Positions 18,914-26,880 of a stretch of DNA of 64,000 bases are shown here, piece after piece. The notes under the pieces were generated by a model. It searched no databases. It was given only the letters and a program-made list of their open reading frames with translations, and was not told the DNA's origin. A program made the position numbers and the translations under genes. Origin of the DNA: Bacteroidales bacterium (lineage in GTDB: Bacteria; Bacteroidota; Bacteroidia; Bacteroidales; UBA932); assembly GCA_017647795.1 (NCBI GenBank), contig JAGCJX010000007.1:61330-125329 (forward strand), written 5' to 3'. Every line of letters begins with the position of its first letter. The stretch's first letter is position 1.

Positions 18914-19702
18914 ATGAAAAAAATTTTCATGCTTTTGGCAGTAGCTGGTTTGATGACCTTCTCTGCTAATGCTCAATCCGAAGAAGCTGCTGCTGCTACT
19001 ACCGACTCTGTAGAAGTAGTTGTTGCTGAAACTGTGGAAGTTGAAGCTCCTGTTGAAGAAGCTGCAGGTTTTCCGATCCACCAAGCTATCAAAACCAAAT
19101 TCATCGAAGGTGGTGCAGGATTTATGGCAACTGTATTGTTGTGCTTGATCCTCGGTTTGGCTATCGCTATCGAAAGAATTATTTACTTGAACTACGCTAC
19201 CACCAACACCGAAAAATTGCTTGCTAGAATTGAAGCAGCATTGAACGAAGGTGGCGTTGAAGCAGCTAAAGAAGTTTGCCGCAACACTTCAGGCCCTGTA
19301 GCAAGCATTTTCTACCAAGGTTTCTTGCGCATGGATCAAGGTATCGAAGCTGTTGAAAAAGCAGTTGTATCTTACGGTTCAGTTCAAATGGGTCGTTTGG
19401 AAAGCGGTCTTTCTTGGATTACCTTGTTCATCGCAGTTGCTCCTATGTTGGGTTTCATGGGTACCGTTATCGGTATGATCCAAGCATTCGACGATATTCA
19501 AGTAGCTGGTGACATTTCTCCGAACTTGGTTGCTGGAGGTATGAAAGTGGCATTGATTACTACCGTAGGTGGTTTGATTGCTGCTATTATTCTCCAAATT
19601 TTCTATAACTACCTTATCTCTAAAGTAGACAGCATCGTAATTTCTATGGAAGATGCTTCTATCTCATTGGTTGATATGTTGGTTAAATACCAAAACAAAT
19701 AA
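18914..19702 (+). CDS. exbB: ExbB/TolQ-family proton channel subunit with acidic exported extension
   Basis: Inner-membrane subunit of the ExbB-ExbD motor that couples the proton gradient to TonB. The MotA/TolQ/ExbB domain covers about 100-245, with transmembrane segments at about 66-90, 165-190 and 212-235 (WITLFIAVAPMLGFMGTVIG and MKVALITTVGGLIAAI). Unusually, the protein starts with a signal-peptide-like segment (1-20, ending SANA) followed by an Ala/Val/Glu-rich acidic stretch at 21-50. Codon use is T-rich and strongly biased, unlike the neighbours upstream, suggesting high expression. It is the first of four genes with 5-14 base gaps, 58 bases after tRNA-Ser. Confidence 0.9.
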   Translation: MKKIFMLLAVAGLMTFSANAQSEEAAAATTDSVEVVVAETVEVEAPVEEAAGFPIHQAIKTKFIEGGAGFMATVLLCLILGLAIAIERIIYLNYATTNTEKLLARIEAALNEGGVEAAKEVCRNTSGPVASIFYQGFLRMDQGIEAVEKAVVSYGSVQMGRLESGLSWITLFIAVAPMLGFMGTVIGMIQAFDDIQVAGDISPNLVAGGMKVALITTVGGLIAAIILQIFYNYLISKVDSIVISMEDASISLVDMLVKYQNK

Positions 19703-19707
19703 TTATT

Positions 19708-20166
19708 ATGTCTAAATTCGCAAAATACTTGTTATACATCCTCTTGGCAGTATCAGCTGTTGTAGTTGTGGTGTTCTTCATTCAAAGTGCTAGCGGCATC
19801 TTTGCCTTGAGCAACTTGGGAGAAGCCCTGAGTACATCCAACATGGCTGATGGTATGCTTTGGTGGACTTATGCGTTGGTTTTCTTGGCAATCGCCTTGG
19901 TAATCATCCTCAGCATCGTTAAGATGGCTCAAAACCCCAAATCGTTGAGACGTACCGGTTTTGTCGCTCTCTTGGCAATCGTGCTGTGCGCAGTTTCATA
20001 TTTCTTGGCTAGCGGTGCTCCGATTCATGTAAACTTGGACGTTCAACCTACCGAAAGTACTTTGAAACTCACCGACGCTGGTTTGATTTTGACCTACTTG
20101 CTTTTTGCAGGTTCAATCGTCGCTTTGCTGTACGGTGGCGTACGCAAGATGATTAATAATCGTTAA
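19708..20166 (+). CDS. Four-helix membrane protein of the Exb operon, function unknown
   Basis: I do not recognise a named family. The 152-residue protein has four hydrophobic segments at about 7-27, 50-72, 82-102 and 125-145, and no charged catalytic motif. It lies between exbB and the two exbD genes with gaps of 5 and 13 bases, so it is probably a partner or assembly factor of the ExbB-ExbD complex. Its biased codon use matches exbB. That role is inferred from position only. Confidence 0.75.
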   Translation: MSKFAKYLLYILLAVSAVVVVVFFIQSASGIFALSNLGEALSTSNMADGMLWWTYALVFLAIALVIILSIVKMAQNPKSLRRTGFVALLAIVLCAVSYFLASGAPIHVNLDVQPTESTLKLTDAGLILTYLLFAGSIVALLYGGVRKMINNR

Positions 20167-20179
20167 TTAACAGTTTACA

Positions 20180-20773
20180 ATGGCATCTAAAAAAACTCCT
20201 GAAATCAATGGCGGATCAATGGCGGACATTTCGTTCTTGATGTTGATCTTCTTCTTGATGGTTACTACAATGGATACCGACAAGGGTCTTTCGAGACGTC
20301 TTCCTCCTATGCCGGACGAAAATGCTCAAGTACAAGACATCAAGGTAAACAAACGTAACCTTCTCGAAGTGAGAATTACCACCAATGACAACGTATACGC
20401 TGCCAACCAAGTAACCGCACAGAGAATTACCGATGTCAACGAACTGGAACAAATTGTAATTGAACACTTGACCAACCCCGCAGGCAACGAAAAATTGTCT
20501 AACAAGAAGATGAAAGACATCGAAGGATTCGGCGAATACGCAGTTTCTGAAGGTGTGATCTCCTTGCAAAACGACCGCGGTACCAGCTACAACAAATACA
20601 TTGAAGTTCAAAACGTATTGGTTCGCGCTATCAACCGCATCCGTGACGATTTCTCTAAAGAAAACTTCGGTAAAGTTTATCTTCAATTGAACGAAGAACA
20701 ACAAGAAATTGTTCGTGAGGCAATTCCTCAAAACATTTCCGAAGCAGAACCTAAGAACGTTGGTAAAAAATAA
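20180..20773 (+). CDS. exbD: ExbD/TolR-family protein 1
   Basis: The N-terminal helix GSMADISFLMLIFFLMVTTM (about 12-31) contains the conserved membrane Asp that carries protons in ExbD/TolR. A periplasmic domain of about 165 residues follows, longer than the roughly 115 of E. coli ExbD. It lies 13 bases after the four-helix gene and 14 before the second exbD. Two different ExbD proteins in one operon are common in Bacteroidota and suggest a mixed ExbD dimer. Confidence 0.9.
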   Translation: MASKKTPEINGGSMADISFLMLIFFLMVTTMDTDKGLSRRLPPMPDENAQVQDIKVNKRNLLEVRITTNDNVYAANQVTAQRITDVNELEQIVIEHLTNPAGNEKLSNKKMKDIEGFGEYAVSEGVISLQNDRGTSYNKYIEVQNVLVRAINRIRDDFSKENFGKVYLQLNEEQQEIVREAIPQNISEAEPKNVGKK

Positions 20774-20787
20774 GGAATCAAGATATT

Positions 20788-21261
20788 ATGGCAAAGTTTC
20801 TTAAAAAAGGTGGAAAAGACATGCCGGCAATCAACACGGCATCTCTCCCTGACATCGTATTCATGATTCTGATGTTCTTTATGGTTTCTACCAGTATGCG
20901 TCAAACTGACAAATTGGTAAACGTGAAACTTCCTGAAGCAACTGAAATCTCGAAGTTGGAACGTAAGGACTTGACCTCGTACATCTACATTGGTACTCCG
21001 ACGCTCCAAATGCAAGCTCAATACGGTACTGACTCTCGTATCCAATTGAACGACTCGTTCAAAACCGTGTTGGACATTCGCGACTTCATTGCTGCTGAAC
21101 GTGAAAACCTCAGCGAAGTAGACCGCTCTTTCATGCAAGTATCACTCAAAGTGGACGAAAGCACCAAAATGGGTATCGTTACTGACGTGAAACAAGAGCT
21201 CCGTCGCTGCTCAGCGTTGAAAATTATGTATGTTGCTCGTCAAGCCGTTGCTTCATACTAA
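20788..21261 (+). CDS. exbD: ExbD/TolR-family protein 2
   Basis: A 157-residue protein with the same layout: a basic N-terminus, the helix ASLPDIVFMILMFFMVSTSM with its membrane Asp, and a periplasmic domain. It differs clearly from the first ExbD in the periplasmic part, which ends LRRCSALKIMYVARQ. It is the last gene of the operon; a terminator hairpin begins 19 bases downstream. Confidence 0.9.
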   Translation: MAKFLKKGGKDMPAINTASLPDIVFMILMFFMVSTSMRQTDKLVNVKLPEATEISKLERKDLTSYIYIGTPTLQMQAQYGTDSRIQLNDSFKTVLDIRDFIAAERENLSEVDRSFMQVSLKVDESTKMGIVTDVKQELRRCSALKIMYVARQAVASY

Positions 21262-21280
21262 TCAGTAATAACCTCAAACG

Positions 21281-21318
21281 AAAGGGTGTCTGGAAATTTC
21301 CTACACCCTTTTGTTTTT
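21281..21318 (+). terminator. Intrinsic terminator of the Exb operon
   Basis: AAAGGGTGT (21281-21289) pairs with ACACCCTTT (21303-21311); the loop contains a further palindrome, GGAAATTTCC. A T-rich run follows (TTGTTTTTT). Confidence 0.85.
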
Positions 21319-21335
21319 TAATAATGTACCCCCAC

Positions 21336-22556
21336 ATGAAAAAGACACTGAACGCAGTGGTAATGGCTGCCATCCTTCTTTTGACCGCCTGCACCAACAG
21401 CCCCAAAGAACCGAAATACATCTTCTATTTCATCGGTGACGGCATGGGATTCTCCCATGTGTCCATCGCAGAAAATTATGCAAACTATGCCCGTACAGGA
21501 GCGATTGGAAATGACAATCTTTCCTTCAGCGAGTTCCCGGTACTCGGTATGGCTTCCACCTACTCCGCTTCGAACAACATTACTTGCAGCTCAGCTGCAG
21601 GTACCGCCTTGTCGACCGGACACAAAACAAACAACGGCTTCTTGGGGGTTGCTCCGGACAGTTCGTGGGTTATCAGCATTGCAAACAAGTTGCAAGAAAA
21701 AGGCTACCGGATTGGCGTTGCCTCGTCGGTGAACATCAATCACGCGACTCCGGCTTCCTTCTATGGTCATAGCGCAGACCGGAACGACTACTACATCCTG
21801 GCAGAACAATTGGCTACCAGCAACTTCGATTTCTTCGGTGGCGGTGGCCTTCTGGACCCCTGTGGTAAAAACGGTGATAAAAAATCAGGTTACGCGTTGG
21901 CCGAAGAAAACGGTTATACCTTGGTACACGGTCTGGGAGAATGGAACAGTTCACTGACAGACAAAGTCTTCTTGTTGCAAAACAAAGAAAATCGGGACAA
22001 CGACCTGCGCTCGCCTGGGGACCGGGACGAAAATGACTTGACCTTGCCCCAAGTTGTGGAGAAAGGCATTGAAGTACTGGAAACGGCCGAAGGAACTCCG
22101 TTCTTTTTCATGGTAGAAGGTGGCAAAATTGACTGGTTTGCACATGCCAACAATCCGAAGGCAACCATCCTGGAAACCTTGGATTTCTCCGACGCCATTG
22201 CCGTAGCCTTGAAATTTTATGAAAAATACCCCGATGAAACCTTGATTGTGGTAACCGCCGACCACGAAACCGGAGGTTTTGCCATGGGTAGAAAAGGGTA
22301 TTCGGTAGACTTTGCTGGCCTGGATGCAGCGGAACAAGCCCACAAAGACAGCGATGGCAAATCGTATGAAAACAACGCCAATGCAGAAAAAGAACGTCTG
22401 CAAAAGACCAACGAGGCAGCTCGCCTGGGATGGACGACTACAGGCCACTGCGGGGGCAACGTTCCAGTATTTGCCATCGGCGTAGGTAGCGAAGCTTTCG
22501 CCGGAAAAATGGACAACACCGACATTCCGAAACGCATTCTTAACCTGAGCAAATAG
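21336..22556 (+). CDS. Alkaline phosphatase, lipoprotein
   Basis: Exported phosphomonoesterase of the alkaline phosphatase superfamily. The N-terminus is a lipoprotein signal (VMAAILLLTAC). Metal-site motifs are FYFIGDGMGFSH, the nucleophile region NITCSSAAGTALSTGHKTN, FFFMVEGGKIDWFAHANNP, VTADHETGGFA and TTGHCGGNVPVFAIG. The residue before the nucleophile Ser is Cys where E. coli PhoA has Asp101. ATG 21336 is chosen over 21324 because it starts the signal sequence directly. It ends one base before the next gene. Substrate and phosphate control cannot be seen. Confidence 0.9.
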   Translation: MKKTLNAVVMAAILLLTACTNSPKEPKYIFYFIGDGMGFSHVSIAENYANYARTGAIGNDNLSFSEFPVLGMASTYSASNNITCSSAAGTALSTGHKTNNGFLGVAPDSSWVISIANKLQEKGYRIGVASSVNINHATPASFYGHSADRNDYYILAEQLATSNFDFFGGGGLLDPCGKNGDKKSGYALAEENGYTLVHGLGEWNSSLTDKVFLLQNKENRDNDLRSPGDRDENDLTLPQVVEKGIEVLETAEGTPFFFMVEGGKIDWFAHANNPKATILETLDFSDAIAVALKFYEKYPDETLIVVTADHETGGFAMGRKGYSVDFAGLDAAEQAHKDSDGKSYENNANAEKERLQKTNEAARLGWTTTGHCGGNVPVFAIGVGSEAFAGKMDNTDIPKRILNLSK

Positions 22557-22557
22557 T

Positions 22558-24054
22558 ATGAAACTCAGACTACTCATCCTGCTGGCCCTGACAGGGCTCA
22601 CCCTCACCCCGATCCAAGCACAGAAACGCGAATTCAGAGGAGCCTGGATTCACATCGTCGGCAACACCGAGTTGCGGACCATGACCAGTGAACAAGTGCA
22701 AGACCTCATCCGAAATACATTCGATGACCTGGCGAAAGCCGGTTGCAACGCAGTCATCTTCCAGGTACGGCCGCAAGCGGATGCTTTCTACCCGTCTGAA
22801 CTCGAACCGTGGACCCGTTTTCTGACCGGAGAGCAAGGGAAAGCGCCGGTTCCGTTCTGGGACCCGTTGGCTTTTGCAATCGAGGAGGCGCACAAACGGG
22901 GGATGGAACTGCATGCCTGGTGCAACCCCTACCGGGTCACCTCGAACGACGAAGAAGTGCTCTGGGACGAACACCTGTATTTCAAAAACCCGAACATCTT
23001 CCGAAAATACGGCAAACAACTCTACTTCGATCCGGGTGAACCGGAATCCCGTGCCCACACGGTGCGCGTGGTAGCCGACATTGTGAGCCGGTACGATGTG
23101 GATGCCATCCACTTTGACGACTACTTCTACCCCTACCCGGTCCGTTTTGAAGAATTCCACGACGACTTTTCGTTTGCCAAATACTCCAAAGAACAAGGAT
23201 TTGAATACTGGCAAAAAAGTGATTGGCGCCGGAACAATGTTGAAATGCTGATTCAAGAACTCAACGATACCATCAAGGCCCTCAAACCGTGGGTACGGTT
23301 CGGGATCAGTCCCTTCGGCATCCACCGGAACAAGCGGGACTACGAAGATGGTAGTGAAACCAACGGTCTGTCCAATTACGACGAACTCTTTGCCGATGTC
23401 CCGGCTTGGGGAAAGAAAGGCATCATCGACTACATCGTACCGCAGTTGTACTGGAAAATTGGAACGAAAGCCGCTGACTACGAAGTACTCATTCATTGGT
23501 GGAACGACGGAGCCTTCACCGATCACCTTTACATTGGACAGAACATTGCCGTGATGGATGCTCCGGACGAAAAACGGCCGGGACAAACCCAATTGGGACG
23601 AAAGATTGAGATGACGCGCGAGCTGAGCGGCGTAGCAGGCAACGTCTGGTGGCCGGGATGGTCCCTGCCCAAGAACGACAAGCAGGTGAAGGAACGACTC
23701 GTCAACGAGTTCCAAAAGGAACTGGCTTTGATCCCTCCGTACAGCCGTTTGGATTCCATTGCACCGATGTCCCCGAAAAACGTGCACCGACATGGAAAGA
23801 AATTGCATTGGAAACAGCCCAAAACAGACGATCCGATGCAAGAAGCCTTGTTCAGCATCCTCTATGTATTCCCGCCGAAAACCGAGCCGGATTTTGACAA
23901 TCCGAAGTACATCCACAAGATCATCCACGGAGATGAATACGTGGTTCCGAAAGAGGCCGGCTGGAAAAAAGGCAGCAAAATCGCCGTTACAGTAGTCGAC
24001 CGCTGCTGGAACGAAAGCGAACCCAGCGGAATCTACGTTTGGGATTGCGAATAA
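22558..24054 (+). CDS. Exported glycoside hydrolase-like protein (GHL10/DUF187, YngK type)
   Basis: A 498-residue protein with a signal peptide (1-21, ending IQAQ) and a TIM-barrel domain of the GHL10 family at about 24-340: REFRGAWIHIVGN, AVIFQVRPQADAFYPSELEP, LHAWCNPYRV, IHFDDYFYPYP and IVPQLYWKIG. The residues after about 380 form a fibronectin-III-like domain. Members of this family are thought to act on cell-wall or other glycans, but the substrate is not established. It follows the alkaline phosphatase after one base, so the two exported enzymes are very likely co-expressed. Confidence 0.85.
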   Translation: MKLRLLILLALTGLTLTPIQAQKREFRGAWIHIVGNTELRTMTSEQVQDLIRNTFDDLAKAGCNAVIFQVRPQADAFYPSELEPWTRFLTGEQGKAPVPFWDPLAFAIEEAHKRGMELHAWCNPYRVTSNDEEVLWDEHLYFKNPNIFRKYGKQLYFDPGEPESRAHTVRVVADIVSRYDVDAIHFDDYFYPYPVRFEEFHDDFSFAKYSKEQGFEYWQKSDWRRNNVEMLIQELNDTIKALKPWVRFGISPFGIHRNKRDYEDGSETNGLSNYDELFADVPAWGKKGIIDYIVPQLYWKIGTKAADYEVLIHWWNDGAFTDHLYIGQNIAVMDAPDEKRPGQTQLGRKIEMTRELSGVAGNVWWPGWSLPKNDKQVKERLVNEFQKELALIPPYSRLDSIAPMSPKNVHRHGKKLHWKQPKTDDPMQEALFSILYVFPPKTEPDFDNPKYIHKIIHGDEYVVPKEAGWKKGSKIAVTVVDRCWNESEPSGIYVWDCE

Positions 24055-24076
24055 CCGCTTATTTTTGCTAATTTTG
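24045..24076 (+). promoter_or_regulatory. Promoter of asnS
   Basis: TTG (24045-24047), 21 bases, TAATTTTG (24069-24076), an exact TAnnTTTG box. The -33 element lies inside the end of the preceding gene. The start is expected some 20 bases before the asnS ATG. Confidence 0.6.
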
Positions 24077-24101
24077 TGGGATAAAATAAAATCATACTGA
24101 A

Positions 24102-25487
24102 ATGAAAAGAATGAAGGTAAGCCAACTCCTGAAAGAAACACCGGGACAAGAAGTCATCGCGAAAGGATGGGTTCGTACGAAACGTGGAAACAAAAACGTA
24201 AACTTCATCGCGCTGAATGACGGCTCTACAATCAAAAACATACAGATCGTTTGCGAAACGGCTCGTTTCGAAGAAGAATTGCTCAAACAAATCACAACCG
24301 GTTGCAGCCTCTGCGTTCGGGGTGATCTGGTAGAATCCCAAGGTAGCGGCCAAGCAGTGGAAATCCAAGCGAAAGAAATCCAAATCTACGGTACCGCTGA
24401 TCCGGAAACCTACCCCCTCCAAAAGAAAGGACACAGCATGGAGTTCTTGCGTGAAATCGCACACCTCCGTCCCCGTACCAACACCTTCGGAGCTGTATTG
24501 CGCATCCGCCACGCCATGGCTTTTGCCATCCACAAATTCTTCAACGACAAAGGTTTCTTCTACCTGCATACTCCGCTGATTACCGCTTCGGATGCAGAAG
24601 GTGCTGGTGCAATGTTCCAAGTCACTACCTTGAACGTTGAAAACCCGCCCAGAAACGAAGACAACAGCATCAACTACAGCGAAGACTTCTTCGGAAGACA
24701 CACCAGCTTGACCGTGAGCGGCCAGTTGGAAGGCGAAATGGGGGCCACTGCCTTGGGCGAAATCTACACCTTCGGCCCGACCTTCCGTGCCGAAAACTCC
24801 AATACTCCCCGCCACTTGGCTGAGTTCTGGATGGTGGAACCCGAAATGGCCTTCTACGAAATCGAAGATAACATGGACTTGGCAGAAGAGTTCATCAAAT
24901 ACTTGGTTCAATACGCATTGGACAACTGCATGGACGACCTCCAATTCCTCAACGATATGTTTGACAAGGAATTGATCGAACGCCTGCGCAGCGTAACCTC
25001 AACCGAATTCGTACGCCTCACCTACACCGAAGGGGTAAACATCCTGATGGAATCTGGAGCAAAATTCGAATACCCGGTATTCTGGGGCGCTGACTTGCAA
25101 AGTGAACACGAACGCTACTTGGTGGAAAAACACTTCGGACGCCCGGTAATTCTGACCGACTACCCGAAAGACATCAAGGCATTCTATATGAAACAAAACG
25201 AGGACGGCAAGACCGTCCGCGGTATGGACGTGTTGTTCCCGAAGATTGGCGAGATCATCGGTGGTTCACAACGGGAAGAATCCATGGAAAAACTCCAAAA
25301 CCGCATCAACGAACTGCAAATGGATCCCCGGGGTCTGGAATGGTACTTGGACAGCCGTCGCTTCGGTACAGTTCCGCACAGCGGTTTCGGTCTCGGCTTC
25401 GAACGCCTCTTGCTCTTCGTGACCGGCATGGCCAACATCCGTGACGTGATTCCCTTCCCGAGAACCCCTAAAAACGCAGAATTCTAA
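24102..25487 (+). CDS. asnS: Asparagine--tRNA ligase AsnS
   Basis: Class II aminoacyl-tRNA synthetase. An N-terminal OB-fold anticodon-binding domain (about 8-110, [19 protein letters not shown]) precedes the catalytic domain with motif 2 ([20 protein letters not shown]) and motif 3 ([16 protein letters not shown], then IRDVIPFPR). The [15 protein letters not shown] form separates AsnRS from AspRS. The length of 461 residues is normal. Its stop overlaps the udk ATG by one base. Confidence 0.96.
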   Translation: MKRMKVSQLLKETPGQEVIAKGWVRTKRGNKNVNFIALNDGSTIKNIQIVCETARFEEELLKQITTGCSLCVRGDLVESQGSGQAVEIQAKEIQIYGTADPETYPLQKKGHSMEFLREIAHLRPRTNTFGAVLRIRHAMAFAIHKFFNDKGFFYLHTPLITASDAEGAGAMFQVTTLNVENPPRNEDNSINYSEDFFGRHTSLTVSGQLEGEMGATALGEIYTFGPTFRAENSNTPRHLAEFWMVEPEMAFYEIEDNMDLAEEFIKYLVQYALDNCMDDLQFLNDMFDKELIERLRSVTSTEFVRLTYTEGVNILMESGAKFEYPVFWGADLQSEHERYLVEKHFGRPVILTDYPKDIKAFYMKQNEDGKTVRGMDVLFPKIGEIIGGSQREESMEKLQNRINELQMDPRGLEWYLDSRRFGTVPHSGFGLGFERLLLFVTGMANIRDVIPFPRTPKNAEF

Positions 25488-26104
25488 TGCTGATTATTGG
25501 GATTGCCGGTGGCACCGGTTCGGGTAAGACAACCGTCGTAAAACGTATTCACGAGTTGTTGCGGGAAGATGAAGTAGTCATCATCCCGCAGGACTCGTAC
25601 TACAAGGACCAAAGTCACCTTCCCCTGGAAGAACGCCAGGAGTTGAACTTTGATCATCCTGATGCCATCGACTGGCCCTTGCTCATCGAGCAATTGGACA
25701 CCCTCAAACGGGGAGAATCCATCGACCAACCCATCTACTCCTTCCTTACCTGTTCCCGCTCTACAACAGAAACTGTGCGCGTGAACCCGGCCAAGATTGT
25801 GATCGTAGAAGGCATTCTGGTCTTCACCTGCGAGGAACTCCGCAAACGGATGGACATCAAAATCTTTGTGGATGCAGAAGCAGACGACCGTTTGCTCCGC
25901 GTAATTGCGCGTGACATCATGGAACGGGGTCGTAGCGTCTCCAAAGTTATGGAACGTTACGAAAAGACCGTCAAACCGATGCACTTGCAATTCATTGAAC
26001 CGACCAAACGCTACGCGGACTTGATTGTCCCCCAAGGCGGTCACAACCACGTTGCCATCGATGTGCTGATGGCGACCATCGAAAAATACCTTCGCCAACA
26101 ATAA
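25487..26104 (+). CDS. udk: Uridine kinase
   Basis: Phosphorylates uridine and cytidine in pyrimidine salvage. The P-loop is IGIAGGTGSGKTTVVKRI at the N-terminus; IPQDSYYKD, FDHPDAIDWPLL and VIVEGILVF are family motifs, and RRD-type residues lie in RLLRVIARDIMERGRS. The length is 205 residues. The start codon shares one base with the asnS stop, so the two are translationally coupled. The next gene starts 17 bases later. Confidence 0.94.
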   Translation: MLIIGIAGGTGSGKTTVVKRIHELLREDEVVIIPQDSYYKDQSHLPLEERQELNFDHPDAIDWPLLIEQLDTLKRGESIDQPIYSFLTCSRSTTETVRVNPAKIVIVEGILVFTCEELRKRMDIKIFVDAEADDRLLRVIARDIMERGRSVSKVMERYEKTVKPMHLQFIEPTKRYADLIVPQGGHNHVAIDVLMATIEKYLRQQ

Positions 26105-26121
26105 CCGGACAGCGCCAGCGA

Positions 26122-26880
26122 ATGGACACAAAACACTGGTTGGAACAAGCGAAAGAATCCCTGAAAAAAAGAGATAATCAGGCGGGACTGTACCTCACGG
26201 TATCGTTCCACCTGATTTTGTTAATTATCTTCCTATCCTACTCCATCAACACCCTTGTACAGGCAGAAACCTCATTTGTCTTTGATTTTACCGGAATCGA
26301 GCAGGAAGAGGAGGTCAAACGCATCGAAGAAGTACGGAAAAGTGTGGCGGAAGAAGTGGATGCCCTGCTCAACGCAAGCCGGGGAGCCCAGGTCCGCAAC
26401 GTAGCCGTCAACGCCAACCGTTCTGGCGAACAGCTCCGCGATGACCGCAGCAAGAATCCAAGCGAAGTATACGACGAGGCTCGCCGTCTTCAAGCCAAGC
26501 TCGATGCCTCCCGCCGGGAAGCCCTCAAAGCCCAAGACAGCGAAGAAGATGTAGCGACCCAAAAAGAAGAATACATCCCAGAAAATCAAGAAGTTTACCG
26601 CGGACCCGCTGTCATCTCATTCCGACTGGCGAACCGCGAAGGCATGAACCTGAAAGTCCCGGCTTACAAATGTCAGGGCGCAGGCGATGTCACCGTCGCC
26701 ATCGTCGTGGACCGCAAAGGAAACGTCAAAACAGCCAAAATCATCGACGCAGTCTCCTCCACCGACAACTGCCTCCGGGAATATGCAACAAAAGCAGCAA
26801 AACAATCCCGTTTTACTGCTTCGTCTTCTGCGCCCGAACGCCAAGCGGGCGAAATTGTCTACCGTTTTATTGCGCAATAG
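26122..26880 (+). CDS. TonB-like energy transducer, atypical
   Basis: A 252-residue membrane-anchored protein with one helix at about 23-44 (LYLTVSFHLILLIIFLSY) and a C-terminal domain at about 165-250 resembling TonB C-terminal regions (GDVTVAIVVDRKGNVKTAKI ... AGEIVYRF). The linker at 50-160 is charged and probably helical (many Glu, Arg, Lys, Ala) and lacks the Pro-rich spacer of classical TonB. Some Bacteroidota cell-envelope proteins share this build. A partnership with the Exb operon at 18.9-21.3 kb is possible but unproven. Its last 14 bases overlap the convergent protease gene. Confidence 0.65.
   Translation: MDTKHWLEQAKESLKKRDNQAGLYLTVSFHLILLIIFLSYSINTLVQAETSFVFDFTGIEQEEEVKRIEEVRKSVAEEVDALLNASRGAQVRNVAVNANRSGEQLRDDRSKNPSEVYDEARRLQAKLDASRREALKAQDSEEDVATQKEEYIPENQEVYRGPAVISFRLANREGMNLKVPAYKCQGAGDVTVAIVVDRKGNVKTAKIIDAVSSTDNCLREYATKAAKQSRFTASSSAPERQAGEIVYRFIAQ

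Noticed and set aside
22570..24141. Long open frame on the minus strand (523 codons) opposite the GHL10 gene
   Set aside because: It mirrors the codon pattern of the + strand gene, has no recognisable motif, and the + strand product is a clear signal-peptide-bearing TIM-barrel protein.
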